Shown here one piece after another: positions 42,643 through 51,366 of a stretch of 64,000 bases of DNA. Every line of letters begins with the position of its first letter. The stretch's first letter is position 1. The position numbers and the translations under genes are program-made. Under the pieces are notes generated by a model. It saw only the letters and a program-made list of their open reading frames with translations. It was not told the DNA's origin and ran no database searches. This DNA is from Brachybacterium squillarum M-6-3 (GTDB lineage: Bacteria; Actinomycetota; Actinomycetes; Actinomycetales; Dermabacteraceae), in assembly GCF_000225825.1 (NCBI RefSeq), contig NZ_AGBX01000001.1, positions 496,001 through 560,000 on the forward strand, in the 5' to 3' direction.

Positions 42643-43989
42643 ATGACCGCCACCCCGCCCGCGCAGGAGCTCGCCCCCACCCGCTCCGAGCGCCTCGACC
42701 GCCTCCCCTTCACCCGCCGCCACGGCAAGCTGCTGGGCGCCTCCGGCATCGGCTGGGCACTGGACGCGATGGACGTCGGCCTGGTGTCCTTCGTGATCGC
42801 CGCGCTCAGCGTGCACTGGGGCATCTCCAAGGGCGACGGCTCGCTGCTGGCCTCGGCCGGCTTCGTCGGGATGGCGATCGGCGCCACCGTGGGCGGGCTG
42901 CTGGCCGACCGCATCGGCCGCCGCAGCGTCTTCGCCCTCACCCTGCTGGTCTACGGCCTGGCCACCGGGGCCTCCGCCCTCGCCGGAGGCCTGGCGGTGC
43001 TGATCACGCTGCGTTTCGTCGTCGGCCTGGGGCTCGGGGCGGAGCTGCCGGTCGCCTCGACCCTGGTCAGCGAGTTCGCCCCGAAGCGGATCCGCGGCCG
43101 GGTGGTGGTGTGGCTGGAGGCATTCTGGGCGCTGGGATGGATCCTCGCCGCCCTTATCGGCACCTTCGTGGCCGCCTCCGGGCCGAACGGCTGGCGCTGG
43201 GCGCTCGCGATCGGCGTGGTGCCCGCGCTGTACTCGCTGGTGATCCGCCTGTCCCTGCCCGAGTCGGTGCGCTACCTGGAGAGCAGGGGCCGCTACGAGG
43301 AGGCGGAGGCCGCGGTGCGGCAGTTCGAGGAGTCCGCCGACGTGCCCCCACCCGCCGACCCCGACGCCCGCCACGGCGAGTCCGCCGCGACGGAGCACAC
43401 CCGGGAGAGCATCTGGTCCCCCGGGCTGCGGGCGCGCACCGCGGGCCTGTGGGTGGTGTGGTTCTGCATCAACCTGTCCTACTACGGCGCCTTCATCTGG
43501 ATCCCGACGCTGCTGGTGGACCGCGGCTTCGACCTCACCCGCTCCTTCACCTTCACCCTGATCATCACGCTCGCGCAGATCCCCGGCTACGCGGTCTCCG
43601 CCTGGCTGATCGAGGTGCTCGGCCGCCGGTGGACGCTCACGATCTTCCTGGCCGGCTCCGCCGCGGCCGCGACGGCCTACGGGCTCGCGGACTCGGCCAC
43701 GGCGATCATCGTGGCCGGCTGCCTGCTGAGCTTCTTCAACCTCGGCGCCTGGGGCGCCCTGTACGCGATCGGCCCCGAGCTGTACCCCACCCCCGTGCGC
43801 GGCACCGGCACCGGGGCCGCGGCGGGCTTCGGCCGCATCGCCTCCCTGCTGGCCCCGTTCATGGTGCCGGTGCTGGTGGCGAGCGGCGGCGAGATCCTCG
43901 CCTTCGGCATCTTCGCCCTGGCCTTCGCCCTGGCGGCGGTCGCAGCCTTCACCCTGCCCGAGCAGCGCGGCCGCGCCCTCGAGGCCTGA
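42643..43989 (+). CDS. MFS metabolite transporter (sugar porter/NiaP-like)
   Basis: This 448-residue twelve-helix major facilitator begins after a good GAGGAG site. Signature loops are visible: ADRIGRRSVFALTLLVYGLA between helices 2 and 3, RFVVGLGLGAELPVASTLVS, and the mid-protein LPESVRYLESRGRYEEAEAA typical of the sugar-porter and aromatic-acid/niacin-type subfamilies. The second half has IEVLGRRWTLTIF and GPELYPTPVRGTGTGAAAGF. Substrate is uncertain: small organic acids, niacin-like compounds or sugars are possible. It is a single gene, convergent with the kinase gene downstream, and marks the return to core-like high GC to the right of the island. Confidence 0.85.
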   Translation: MTATPPAQELAPTRSERLDRLPFTRRHGKLLGASGIGWALDAMDVGLVSFVIAALSVHWGISKGDGSLLASAGFVGMAIGATVGGLLADRIGRRSVFALTLLVYGLATGASALAGGLAVLITLRFVVGLGLGAELPVASTLVSEFAPKRIRGRVVVWLEAFWALGWILAALIGTFVAASGPNGWRWALAIGVVPALYSLVIRLSLPESVRYLESRGRYEEAEAAVRQFEESADVPPPADPDARHGESAATEHTRESIWSPGLRARTAGLWVVWFCINLSYYGAFIWIPTLLVDRGFDLTRSFTFTLIITLAQIPGYAVSAWLIEVLGRRWTLTIFLAGSAAAATAYGLADSATAIIVAGCLLSFFNLGAWGALYAIGPELYPTPVRGTGTGAAAGFGRIASLLAPFMVPVLVASGGEILAFGIFALAFALAAVAAFTLPEQRGRALEA

Positions 43990-44079
43990 ACCCCGAGACG
44001 TCGGGACGATGCCTGGGGTTCCCCGCCCCGGATGCGCATCCGGGGCCCCGTGCCCGACCCCCCTCGGGCACGGGCGCTC

Positions 44080-45780
44080 TCAGCCCAGCAGCTCCCCCAC
44101 CCGGGTGACGATCCGCGCGAAGGAGATCGCCCCGGGGTCCGGGGTGCCCTGGGACTTGTCGCCGTGGGTGCGGGCGCGGCCCTTGGAGGCGACCAGGTCC
44201 GCGGTGCCCCGGGCGGCCTCGGTGGCCTGCTCGGCGGCGGAGGCCACGGCCGCGGCGGCCTCCCCCTCGGCGGAGGCCAGGGACTCGCGGAAGGGCACCA
44301 TGGCGTCCACCATCGTCTTGTCCCCCACCTGGGCTCCGCCCAGCCGCTCCACGGCCTCGACCGCGCCGATCATACCGGCCAGCAGCTGCGCGTCGGTCAC
44401 CGCCTGCTGGTCGTCCAGGGCGCTGCCGAGGCTGGTCAGGGCCGCGCCCCACAGCGCGCCGGAAGTGCCGCCGGCCTCGGCGGACCAGGCGGCCCCGGCC
44501 TGCACCAGCACGGTGCGGGCCCCGGCGCCGCCGTCGATCGCCCGGCGTCCGGCGCGGTCCGCGGCGCGGATGCCGATGAGCATCCCCTGGCCGTGGTCGC
44601 CGTCCCCGGCGATCTGGTCCATCCGGCCCAGCTCGGGCTCCAGCTCCTCCAGCAGGGCGGACAGCTCGGCGAGAACCTCCCCGACGCGGGCGGCCGAGGC
44701 GCGGGAGTCCTCCGAGGCCTCCGGGATCGGGTCCTCCCCGGGGGCGTAGACCTCGCCGCGCTCCTCTCCGAGCTCGCCCTCGACGGTGCCGCCGCGACGG
44801 AAGGCGGGGGCGTCGGCCGGGGCCAGCCAGTACCGCTCCAGCTCCGTGTCCAGGCGCGTCACGGTCAGCGACAGCCCGGCCATGTCGAGGCTGGTCACGT
44901 GCTCGCCCACCTCGGGCCGCACGACGGTCAGGCCGCGCTCAGCGAGCAGCTCGGACACGTGCGCCCAGAGCACGAACATCTCCTCGTACTTCACGGTGCC
45001 CAGGCCGTTCAGCACCACGGCGACCCGCGCGGAGTCGAGCTCCGGGGTCTCGGCCAGTGCGCCCTCCACCAGGCGCTCGGCCAGCTCGCGGGCACGCGGC
45101 ATGGGCACCTCGTCGATGCCGGGCTCACCGTGGATGCCGAGGCCCACGGCCATCGCGCCCTCGGGCACGTGGAACAGGGCGTCCTCGGCGCCGGGCAGGG
45201 TGCAGCCGTCGAAGGCGACGCCGATCGAGCGGGTCGCGTCGTTGGCCTTCCACGCCACGGCCTCGGCCTCCTCCAGGGAGGCCCCGGCCTGGATCGCGGC
45301 GCCGGCGACCTTGAAGACCACGAGGTCCCCGGCGATGCCGCGGCGGTCGCGGTGCTGGTCCTCGGAGTTGGAGGCGACGTCGTCGCTGACCTTCACGATG
45401 CGGGTGTCGATGCCCTCGGCGCGAAGCTTCTCGGCGGCGACCCCGAAGTGGAGGACGTCCCCGGCGTAGTTGCCGAAGCCGAGGATCACGCCGCCGCCGT
45501 TCTCGGCGTTGCGGGCCACGGCGTAGACCTGGTCCGCGGAGGGCGAGGCGAAGATGTTGCCGCAGGGGGCGCCGTGGGCGAAGCCGGGACCCACCCAGCC
45601 GGCGAAGGCCGGGTAGTGGCCGGAGCCGCCGCCCACCACCAGGGCGGGCTGCCCGGCAGGGGTGGCGGCGGCGCGCACCACCCCGCCGTGCACCCCCAGC
45701 AGCTCCTCGGGGTATGCCGCGACCAGGCCGCGGACGGCGTCGGCGGGAAAGGAGCTCGGATCGTCGTACAGGTAGGTCAT
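44080..45780 (-). CDS. DhaK-DhaL fused kinase, probable tetrulose kinase
   Basis: This 566-residue kinase of the dihydroxyacetone kinase family has both parts in one chain. DhaK (residues 1 to about 330) has VVGGGSGHYPAFAGWVG and the substrate-binding histidine in LGIHGEPGIDEV (His217). DhaL (about 360-566) has QIAGDGDHGQGML and GGTSGALWGAALTSLG, which bind ATP and metal. Within this operon (tetritol dehydrogenase, polyol permease, SDR) the natural substrate is more likely D- or L-erythrulose than dihydroxyacetone, as in the mycobacterial threitol and erythritol pathways. That is inference from context. It is the last gene of the operon and follows a hairpin after the SDR stop. Confidence 0.88.
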   Translation of the reverse strand: MTYLYDDPSSFPADAVRGLVAAYPEELLGVHGGVVRAAATPAGQPALVVGGGSGHYPAFAGWVGPGFAHGAPCGNIFASPSADQVYAVARNAENGGGVILGFGNYAGDVLHFGVAAEKLRAEGIDTRIVKVSDDVASNSEDQHRDRRGIAGDLVVFKVAGAAIQAGASLEEAEAVAWKANDATRSIGVAFDGCTLPGAEDALFHVPEGAMAVGLGIHGEPGIDEVPMPRARELAERLVEGALAETPELDSARVAVVLNGLGTVKYEEMFVLWAHVSELLAERGLTVVRPEVGEHVTSLDMAGLSLTVTRLDTELERYWLAPADAPAFRRGGTVEGELGEERGEVYAPGEDPIPEASEDSRASAARVGEVLAELSALLEELEPELGRMDQIAGDGDHGQGMLIGIRAADRAGRRAIDGGAGARTVLVQAGAAWSAEAGGTSGALWGAALTSLGSALDDQQAVTDAQLLAGMIGAVEAVERLGGAQVGDKTMVDAMVPFRESLASAEGEAAAAVASAAEQATEAARGTADLVASKGRARTHGDKSQGTPDPGAISFARIVTRVGELLG

Positions 45781-45835
45781 CACGGCCTCCGGGGCTCGGA
45801 TCAGGGGGCTGGCGAGGACGGACGGAACACGGACG

Positions 45836-45869
45836 GGGCGGGCCGGCCCCATGGGGAGCCGGCCCGCCC
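45836..45869 (-). terminator. GC-rich hairpin after the SDR stop
   Basis: Perfect 12-base arms GGGCGGGCCGGC (45836-45847) and its complement (45858-45869) begin about 7 bases after the SDR stop codon on the transcribed strand. There is no U-run. It probably reduces or processes transcription into the kinase gene. Confidence 0.5.
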
Positions 45870-45875
45870 GGTCGC

Positions 45876-46658
45876 TCAGGCGGCGGTGTAGCCGCCGTCG
45901 ATGGACATGATCGAGCCGGTCACGAAGGAGCTCGCGTCGGAGGCGAGGTACACCGCGGCGCCGGCCAGCTCGTGGGGCTCCCCGGGGCGCTTCATCGGGG
46001 TCATCAGCATCCACTGGTCGATCTGCGGACCGCCCTCCTCGAAGAACTCGCGGGTCAGCTCCGTCTTCATGTAGCCCGGGGCGATGGCGTTGACGCGCAC
46101 GCCCTGCTCGGCCCACTCGCAGGCGGCGCTGCGGGTCAGGTTGTGCACCGCGGACTTGGAGGCGTTGTAGCTGGCCTGGGCCTGCGGGATGTTCGCGATC
46201 AGGCCGCTCATGGAGCCGGTGTTGATGATGCTGCCGGAGCCGCGACCGATCATGTGGCGGCCCACGGCGCGCAGCACGTAGAACACGCCGTCCAGGTTCA
46301 GCGCCATCACCTTGCGCCAGTTCTCGTCGGGCACGTCCTCGATGCCCTGGTGGATGACCATGCCGGCGTTGTTCAGCAGGATGTCGATCCCGCCGAACTC
46401 GGCGGCGACGTCGGCGACGACGGCGTCCACGGCCGCGGAGTCGGTGACGTCCAGGTGGCGGTAGCCGGTGCGGACACCCGTGGCGGAGGCCAGCTCCTGG
46501 GCGGCGGCCTCGCCGGGGGCGTCGTCGATGTCGACCAGGACGATGTTCGCGCCGTGGTCGGCGAGGCCGCGGGCCATGGCCAGGCCCAGGCCCTTGGCGC
46601 CGCCGGTGACGAGGGCGGTCTTCCCGCTGAGGTCGAAGAGATCGGTGGTGGTGCTCAT
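45876..46658 (-). CDS. SDR-family polyol dehydrogenase (tetritol operon)
   Basis: A 260-residue classical short-chain dehydrogenase. Visible motifs are the cofactor loop VTGGAKGLGLAMARGLADHG, VLVDIDDA (the acidic end of strand 2 suggests NAD preference), NNAGM, the catalytic serine in SIINTGSMSG, YNASKSAVHNL with the YxxxK pair, and C-terminal GSIMSIDGGYTAA. All catalytic residues are present. In the tetritol operon it is a candidate D-threitol (or related polyol) dehydrogenase, the SDR type known from mycobacterial threitol use. Gluconate-type activity is the main alternative. It lies between the permease and kinase genes with hairpins on both sides. Confidence 0.85.
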   Translation of the reverse strand: MSTTTDLFDLSGKTALVTGGAKGLGLAMARGLADHGANIVLVDIDDAPGEAAAQELASATGVRTGYRHLDVTDSAAVDAVVADVAAEFGGIDILLNNAGMVIHQGIEDVPDENWRKVMALNLDGVFYVLRAVGRHMIGRGSGSIINTGSMSGLIANIPQAQASYNASKSAVHNLTRSAACEWAEQGVRVNAIAPGYMKTELTREFFEEGGPQIDQWMLMTPMKRPGEPHELAGAAVYLASDASSFVTGSIMSIDGGYTAA

Positions 46659-46701
46659 GGGGTGTCCTTCCGGAGCAGGGGCGTCGGGTGGGAGTGCAGG
46701 G

Positions 46702-46736
46702 GGCCGGGCGGCGGGAAGGGGTCCTGCCGCCCGGCC
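46702..46736 (-). terminator. GC-rich hairpin after the polyol permease stop
   Basis: Perfect 11-base arms GGCCGGGCGGC (46702-46712) and complement (46726-46736) lie about 7 bases after the permease stop on the transcribed strand. There is no U-run. It matches the placement of the hairpin after the SDR gene. Confidence 0.5.
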
Positions 46737-46743
46737 GGGGGCA

Positions 46744-48114
46744 TCAGGCGGTGGCGCCGTGGTGCTCGTGGTGGTCGTCGGCCTCGATGGTCTTGCCGTG
46801 GGCCCGGGGCTGGTCGACCTTGAGGAAGAAGGTCATCACGAAGGCGCAGCCGTACAGCAGGACGAAGGCCCAGACCACGCCCACGTCGCCGCCCCAGGGC
46901 CGCACCAGCGCCACCACGGCCGAGCCGAGGAAGGTCGCACCGCCCGCGGCGGTGGTGTACATGGCCATCGCGGCGCCCTTGTGGTCGGGGGCGAGCGCCG
47001 GCATGATCGCGCCGAGCGGCACGAAGCCGGCCAGCATGATGCCGAAGATGGTGCCCGCGGCAACGGCCACGAAGTAGCCCCAGTCGGAGCCGGCCGGCAC
47101 CCAGTGCGGCACGTACCACCAGGCCAGCAGGCCGATGGCGGAGCCGACGATGCCGAACCAGCGCACGGTGGTGGTCCAGCCGATGCGGTCGCCCAGCGCC
47201 CCGAAGGCGGCGTTGAACAGGATGTTGCCGGCGAAGATCACCGAGGTCATCACCAGCCAGCGGGACTCGCCCCAGCCCAGGGTCTGGGCGATCACGGTGG
47301 GCAGGATGATGAACATGCCGAACTGCGGGGCGGTGTTGATCAGGCGGGTCAGGAAGCCCATCAGCACACGCTTGTTGGTGGCGGCCAGCCGCACGCCGGA
47401 GAAGATGACCCGCGAGCTGCTCTCGCCCTCGGGGGCCAGGCGGCGGTAGCCGTGGGGCTCCCGCACGCCCAGCCGTGCCACCAGGAAGCCGGTGATGACG
47501 ATCGCGGTGGAGGCGACCATGGTCCAGCGCTGGCCGGTGAAGCCGCCGCCGAAGGTCGGGATCAGCACCACGGCCACCAGGGAGCCGATGGTCGGCATGC
47601 CGCCGGTGAACATCACGTAGAACCAGCCCACGGCCGCGCCGTTGCGCTGCTTGTTGACCACCGCGTTGATCCACACCAGGAAGGCGAAGGCGAACAGCGG
47701 GAAGCCGAAGCCGCGCAGCGCGTAGCTCAGGAAGATCAGCGGCACCGACTCGGTGGCCAGCGAGCCGACGAAGGCCGCCTGGAAGACCACCCAGACGACG
47801 ACGCCCAGCAGCATCACCCTCCGGGGGCCCCACAGGTCCGAGAGCGCCCCGGCCAGGTAGGAGCCGATCAGCGCGGAGAGGCTGTAGAAGGTGATGATCG
47901 TGGCGGCGAGGTTGATCTTCTCGTCGCCGCCGCCGAACACGTTGGCGAGGTGCGGGGAGACGAAGTTGGTCTCCACGCCGTTGCCGGTCATGAAGATCAG
48001 CACGCCGAGGAAGCCCCAGCGCAGGGCGTGGGGGATGCCGAGCCGGTCCAGGAAGGTCTCCTGGGCGGCGCCGGGCTGCGGCTGGGCGCCGGCGGTCCGG
48101 GGGACGGAGCTCAT
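46744..48114 (-). CDS. MFS polyol permease (RbtT/DalT/CsbX-like)
   Basis: This 456-residue major facilitator is of the polyol permease type. It opens FLDRLGIPHALRWGFLGVLI and FMTGNGVETNFVSPHL, then FYSLSALIGSYLAGALSDLW GPRRVML, FAFLVWINAVVNKQRNGAAV and WFYVMFTGGMPTIGS, all characteristic of ribitol/arabitol-type transporters. The C-terminus ends in a His-rich tail (DDHHEHHG). It should import the tetritol or pentitol oxidised by the dehydrogenase encoded just upstream (43 bases between the genes). Confidence 0.88.
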   Translation of the reverse strand: MSSVPRTAGAQPQPGAAQETFLDRLGIPHALRWGFLGVLIFMTGNGVETNFVSPHLANVFGGGDEKINLAATIITFYSLSALIGSYLAGALSDLWGPRRVMLLGVVVWVVFQAAFVGSLATESVPLIFLSYALRGFGFPLFAFAFLVWINAVVNKQRNGAAVGWFYVMFTGGMPTIGSLVAVVLIPTFGGGFTGQRWTMVASTAIVITGFLVARLGVREPHGYRRLAPEGESSSRVIFSGVRLAATNKRVLMGFLTRLINTAPQFGMFIILPTVIAQTLGWGESRWLVMTSVIFAGNILFNAAFGALGDRIGWTTTVRWFGIVGSAIGLLAWWYVPHWVPAGSDWGYFVAVAAGTIFGIMLAGFVPLGAIMPALAPDHKGAAMAMYTTAAGGATFLGSAVVALVRPWGGDVGVVWAFVLLYGCAFVMTFFLKVDQPRAHGKTIEADDHHEHHGATA

Positions 48115-48157
48115 GCGAGCACTCCTTCGTGCAGGGAGAGGGGGATGGGGACCGCGC

Positions 48158-49246
48158 TCAGCGACCGGGGAGGATGGAGACCTTGACGGAGGCGCCGGAG
48201 GAGTCGCCCACGGTGTCCAGGGCGGTCTGGACCTCGCCCAGGCCGAACTGGTGGGTGCAGATCTCGTCCATCGGCAGGGTGCCGGACTCGATGATCTTGA
48301 TGGCCGCGGGCCAGCAGTTCGGGCCCAGGTGGGCGCCGAGCACGTCGAGCTCCTTGTCGTCGGAGATGATCGACCAGTCCACGGTGACGTCGTCCTTGAA
48401 CACCGAGTACTCGACGAAGCGGCCGAGCTTGCGCAGCAGGTTCAGGCCCTGGGAGACGGCGCTGGGGTGGCCGGTGCACTCGATGTACACGTCGGCGCCG
48501 TAGCCGCCGGTCAGCTCGCGGACCTTCTCGAACACGTCGACCGTCGAGGGGTTCAGGGTGAGGTCGGCGCCGCACTTCGCGGCCAGGGCGAGCTTGTCGT
48601 CGTCGAAGTCGAGGGCGATGACCAGTTTCGGGTTCTTGTGGGAGGCGCCGATGATCGCGCCGAGGCCGATGGGGCCGCAGCCGGCCACGACCACCACGTC
48701 GTCGAAGGTGAGCTGGGCGCGCTCCACGGCGTGCAGCGAGCAGGACAGCGGCTCGGAGAAGGCCGCGTGGTGCGGGGGGATCTCGGAGGAGACCTTGTGG
48801 GCGCGGGCCAGGGCCGGGACGACCATGTACTCGGCCATCGCGCCGTCGTAGTGCTTGAAGCCGAACATGTCGTGCGGGCCGCACATCCAGTACCAGCCGC
48901 GCTGGCAGTACATGCATTCGCCGCAGGGCACGATCTGCTCGCAGGCGATGCGGTCGCCGAGGGAGACTCCGTGGTGGGCCAGGGCCTCCTCGCTGCCGGC
49001 GACGACCTTCCCGACCAGCTCGTGGCCGGGGGTGATGCCGGGCTGCACCCAGCGATCGCGGTTCTCGTCGCCCCAGAACTTCGCGGCGCCGTGGTAGCAC
49101 TTCAGGTCGCTGGCGCAGACGCCGACCGCCTCCACCTGGATCAGCAGCTCGTCGTCGGCGGGCGTCGGGACCGCCACCTCCTCGAGCCGGTAGTCCTCGG
49201 GGGCGTGCATGACCACGGCCTGCATGGTGTCGGGGATCGAGCTCAT
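48158..49246 (-). CDS. eltD: Zinc-dependent polyol dehydrogenase, erythritol/L-threitol type
   Basis: A 362-residue medium-chain zinc alcohol dehydrogenase. Visible features are the catalytic zinc ligands (VGVCASDLKCYHGAAKFW, TPGHELVGKV), part of the structural zinc loop in PCGECMYCQRGWYWMC, the Rossmann motif VVVAGCGPIGLGAI, and ECTGHPSAVSQGLNLLRKLG. The block VEYSVFKDDVTVDWSIISDD and the HLGPNCWP segment closely resemble the erythritol/L-threitol dehydrogenase EltD as I remember it. It is the first gene of the operon, with a promoter and operator about 100 bases upstream. It should oxidise a four-carbon polyol to erythrulose with NAD. Confidence 0.85.
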   Translation of the reverse strand: MSSIPDTMQAVVMHAPEDYRLEEVAVPTPADDELLIQVEAVGVCASDLKCYHGAAKFWGDENRDRWVQPGITPGHELVGKVVAGSEEALAHHGVSLGDRIACEQIVPCGECMYCQRGWYWMCGPHDMFGFKHYDGAMAEYMVVPALARAHKVSSEIPPHHAAFSEPLSCSLHAVERAQLTFDDVVVVAGCGPIGLGAIIGASHKNPKLVIALDFDDDKLALAAKCGADLTLNPSTVDVFEKVRELTGGYGADVYIECTGHPSAVSQGLNLLRKLGRFVEYSVFKDDVTVDWSIISDDKELDVLGAHLGPNCWPAAIKIIESGTLPMDEICTHQFGLGEVQTALDTVGDSSGASVKVSILPGR

Positions 49247-49343
49247 CGGACCACATCTCCTTCGATACGTCACGGGCGCCCCGGGTGGGGCTCGGTGCGG
49301 CAGGGAGGGCCATCCGGGCGGGCCGTCCTCGACGCCGCGACCC

Positions 49344-49372
49344 ACCGTAGGGAGACCTAGAACATCGGTCAA
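49344..49372 (-). promoter_or_regulatory. Promoter of the tetritol operon
   Basis: On the minus strand TTGACC (49372-49367) is followed after exactly 17 bases by TACGGT (49349-49344), close to sigma-70 -35 and -10 boxes. The dehydrogenase start lies about 98 bases downstream. The -35 box is inside the palindromic operator at 49360-49384. Confidence 0.55.
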
Positions 49373-49384
49373 GCACAAATGTTC
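49360..49384. promoter_or_regulatory. Palindromic operator of the tetritol operon
   Basis: GAACAT at 49360-49365 and ATGTTC at 49379-49384 form a perfect inverted repeat with centre-to-centre spacing of 19 bases, overlapping the -35 box. Such a site fits binding of the SorC-type regulator encoded next door at 49540-50496. Confidence 0.55.
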
Positions 49385-49539
49385 CGACCCAGCACACGAC
49401 AGGGAATCGGACGTATCGGTCGGGTGTGTCGGCGCAGCCGGGGCGCACGGGACGTGCCGGACGGCGGGACGGGGCCGCCCCCGGAAGCGGGACGGGGTCG
49501 CGCCAGGAAGCGGGAGGGGGCCGCGCGGCGTCGGCGGGC

Positions 49540-50496
49540 TCAGGCCACGGCGGCCGCGGCCTCGCCCTCGGCGAGCACCGCCCGGGCGGTGGGGGCGTCG
49601 GTGATCAGGCTGGTGAACAGCCCCGCATTGGCGCCCGCCAGGATCGAGGGCACCTTCTCGGTGCCCGCGGCGAGGGCCAGGATGTGCGGGATCCGGTGCA
49701 GCAGCTCCAGGGACGGGCGCAGCAGCCGGTCCGAGCCGGGGTACTCGATCGGGCGGCCGCGGTCGTCGTAGAAGTGCAGGCAGATGTCCCCCGCCGCGGC
49801 GTCCAGCGCCGGCTCCTGCCGGGGCACCACGCTGGTCAGGGACTCACGGCCGCGGTACGGGGCGCCGATGCCGATGATCATCGCCCGCGCCCGCTCCCAC
49901 AGCCCGGTGATCTCCCGGAAGCTCGGGTCCGCCTGCAGGGACTCCCACAGGCTGGGGCTCGGCAGCGCCGGCGCGAAGATGTAGCGCGCCTCGGCGCCCG
50001 TGCGGGAGGCCAGGCGGCCCGCGGTCTCGTTGGTCTGGTAGGCACGGTCCGGCTCCTGCAGGCCGCCCACGGTCGGGGCCACGATCACCCCGGGCAGGGC
50101 GGGCAGCGAGTCCATGCCGCTGACCGCGTAGGTGGTGCGGCCGGAGGACACCATCAGCACGTCCCCCCGGCGCAGCTGCAGCACCCGCAGCTCCTGGGTC
50201 AGCAGCTCCCCCAGGCCCCGGCATCCCCGTTCGATCTGGTCGCCGGGAGCGATGCGCACCTGCGCGATCCCCAGCAGCTCCCGCAGCCGGTCCTCGAGCG
50301 CGGGCAGGTCCTCGGCGGGCAGGTCCAGCACCTCGAAGCGCACCATGCCGATGCGGCGCGCCTCGGTGAGCAGTTTGGAGACGGTGGGACGCGAGACCCC
50401 GAGGCGCTCGGCCACCTCCGCCTGGCGCAGGTCGTCCAGGTAGTACGCGGAGGCGGCGCGGTGCAGCAGCTGCAGGTCCATCGTGGTCTCGAGCAC
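49540..50496 (-). CDS. SorC/DeoR-type sugar-responsive regulator of the tetritol operon
   Basis: This 318-residue SorC-family regulator has an N-terminal HTH (AYYLDDLRQAEVAERLGVSR, PTVSKLLTEARRIGMV) and a C-terminal sugar-phosphate sensing domain (GDVLMVSSGRTTYAVSGMDS, PTVGGLQEPDRAYQTNETAG, GIGAPYRG, HILALAAGTEKVPSILAGAN). GTG 50496 is preferred because AGGAG ends five bases before it. An ATG at 50481 has no such site. It is encoded upstream of, and on the same strand as, the tetritol operon, with the promoter and palindrome between. The inducer is probably a phosphorylated tetrulose. Confidence 0.88.
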   Translation of the reverse strand: MLETTMDLQLLHRAASAYYLDDLRQAEVAERLGVSRPTVSKLLTEARRIGMVRFEVLDLPAEDLPALEDRLRELLGIAQVRIAPGDQIERGCRGLGELLTQELRVLQLRRGDVLMVSSGRTTYAVSGMDSLPALPGVIVAPTVGGLQEPDRAYQTNETAGRLASRTGAEARYIFAPALPSPSLWESLQADPSFREITGLWERARAMIIGIGAPYRGRESLTSVVPRQEPALDAAAGDICLHFYDDRGRPIEYPGSDRLLRPSLELLHRIPHILALAAGTEKVPSILAGANAGLFTSLITDAPTARAVLAEGEAAAAVA

Positions 50497-50688
50497 CGGG
50501 TCTCCTCTCGCGGTCGCATCGCAGGCGACCCGCATCGCGCCTGGCCACCGGCTCGTCGGGCGGCAGCGCCGGACGGCGGGCGGGCCGGATCCCCGGAATC
50601 CTACCGATCCGGCCGGGGGGCGCACCGGGACCCGGGCGCACCGTGACCACACCGGGACCACACCCGGACCGCCCCGGCTGTCCACCGG

Positions 50689-50745
50689 ATGGATCCAGGG
50701 AGACACTGCCCTGCCTATGGCGGGCGAGTGTCTCCCTGGATCCAT
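50689..50745. repeat. Large perfect inverted repeat
   Basis: The 19-base arms ATGGATCCAGGGAGACACT (50689-50707) and the exact complement (50727-50745) enclose a 19-base loop that itself holds GCC...GGC. There is no T-run. It lies between the end of the ketosynthase module and the start region of the SorC gene. It could be a terminator for the module or a protein-binding site. Confidence 0.6.
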
Positions 50746-50780
50746 CTCATGGACATGGCCGGGCGGACGGACCGCGCCCC

Positions 50781-51365
50781 TCACCCCACGCCCAGGGTGC
50801 GGCGCAGGTGGGCATGGGCGTACTCGCAGACCAGGGCGTGGCGGTAGACCATCTGCGGCACGTCCACGTTGGAGTCCATCCACAGGCTCACCCCGTCCAC
50901 CTTCCAGTGCCGGAAGGCCTCGTCCCCGGTGATGGCGGCGACAATCTCCAGCAGGGAGTCGTCGAAGCGCAGCGAGTGCACGGCGCGGCGGAACTCCTCG
51001 AGGTCCAGCGCCATGGCGAAGGGGATGTTCATCAGGCACAGCGCGGTCTGGATGTCCAGGCGCAGCAGCAGCTCCATGGCGTCGGGGGCGACGAAGCGGC
51101 GCAGGAACCACAGGCACAGGGCGTCCATGGTCGTCAGCCGCATCCAGCGCCGCGGCACCAGGCGCTTGGCCAGGCTGATCCACCACACCAGGATGCGGGA
51201 GGCGGGCCGCGCGAGGGGGTAGAGCCAGTGGCGAGAGGGGCGCCGCTGGTCCTTCGCGATCATCGCGACGAGCTCGCGGTCCAGGGGGATCGAGGGGTCG
51301 GCCAGCACGGCCTCCCACATGCTGGGGTCGCCGAGCGGCGCGGAGCGGTGCGCGGGGGTCGCCAT
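50781..51365 (-). CDS. Uncharacterised partner of the ketosynthase fusion
   Basis: This 194-residue protein starts one base after the ketosynthase stop (TGAGATG), so translation is probably coupled. It is rich in Leu, Trp and Arg with amphipathic helices: SRILVWWISLAKRLVPRRWM, TTMDALCLWFLRRFVAPDAM, ELLLRLDIQTALCLMNIPFA. It ends in a helical DVPQMVYRHALVCEYAHAHL. No signal peptide, metal motif or catalytic motif is recognised; it may be membrane-associated. Tight coupling implies that it acts with the ketosynthase-oxygenase protein, perhaps in handling a lipid-like product. I cannot assign a family. Confidence 0.75.
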   Translation of the reverse strand: MATPAHRSAPLGDPSMWEAVLADPSIPLDRELVAMIAKDQRRPSRHWLYPLARPASRILVWWISLAKRLVPRRWMRLTTMDALCLWFLRRFVAPDAMELLLRLDIQTALCLMNIPFAMALDLEEFRRAVHSLRFDDSLLEIVAAITGDEAFRHWKVDGVSLWMDSNVDVPQMVYRHALVCEYAHAHLRRTLGVG

Positions 51366-51366
51366 C

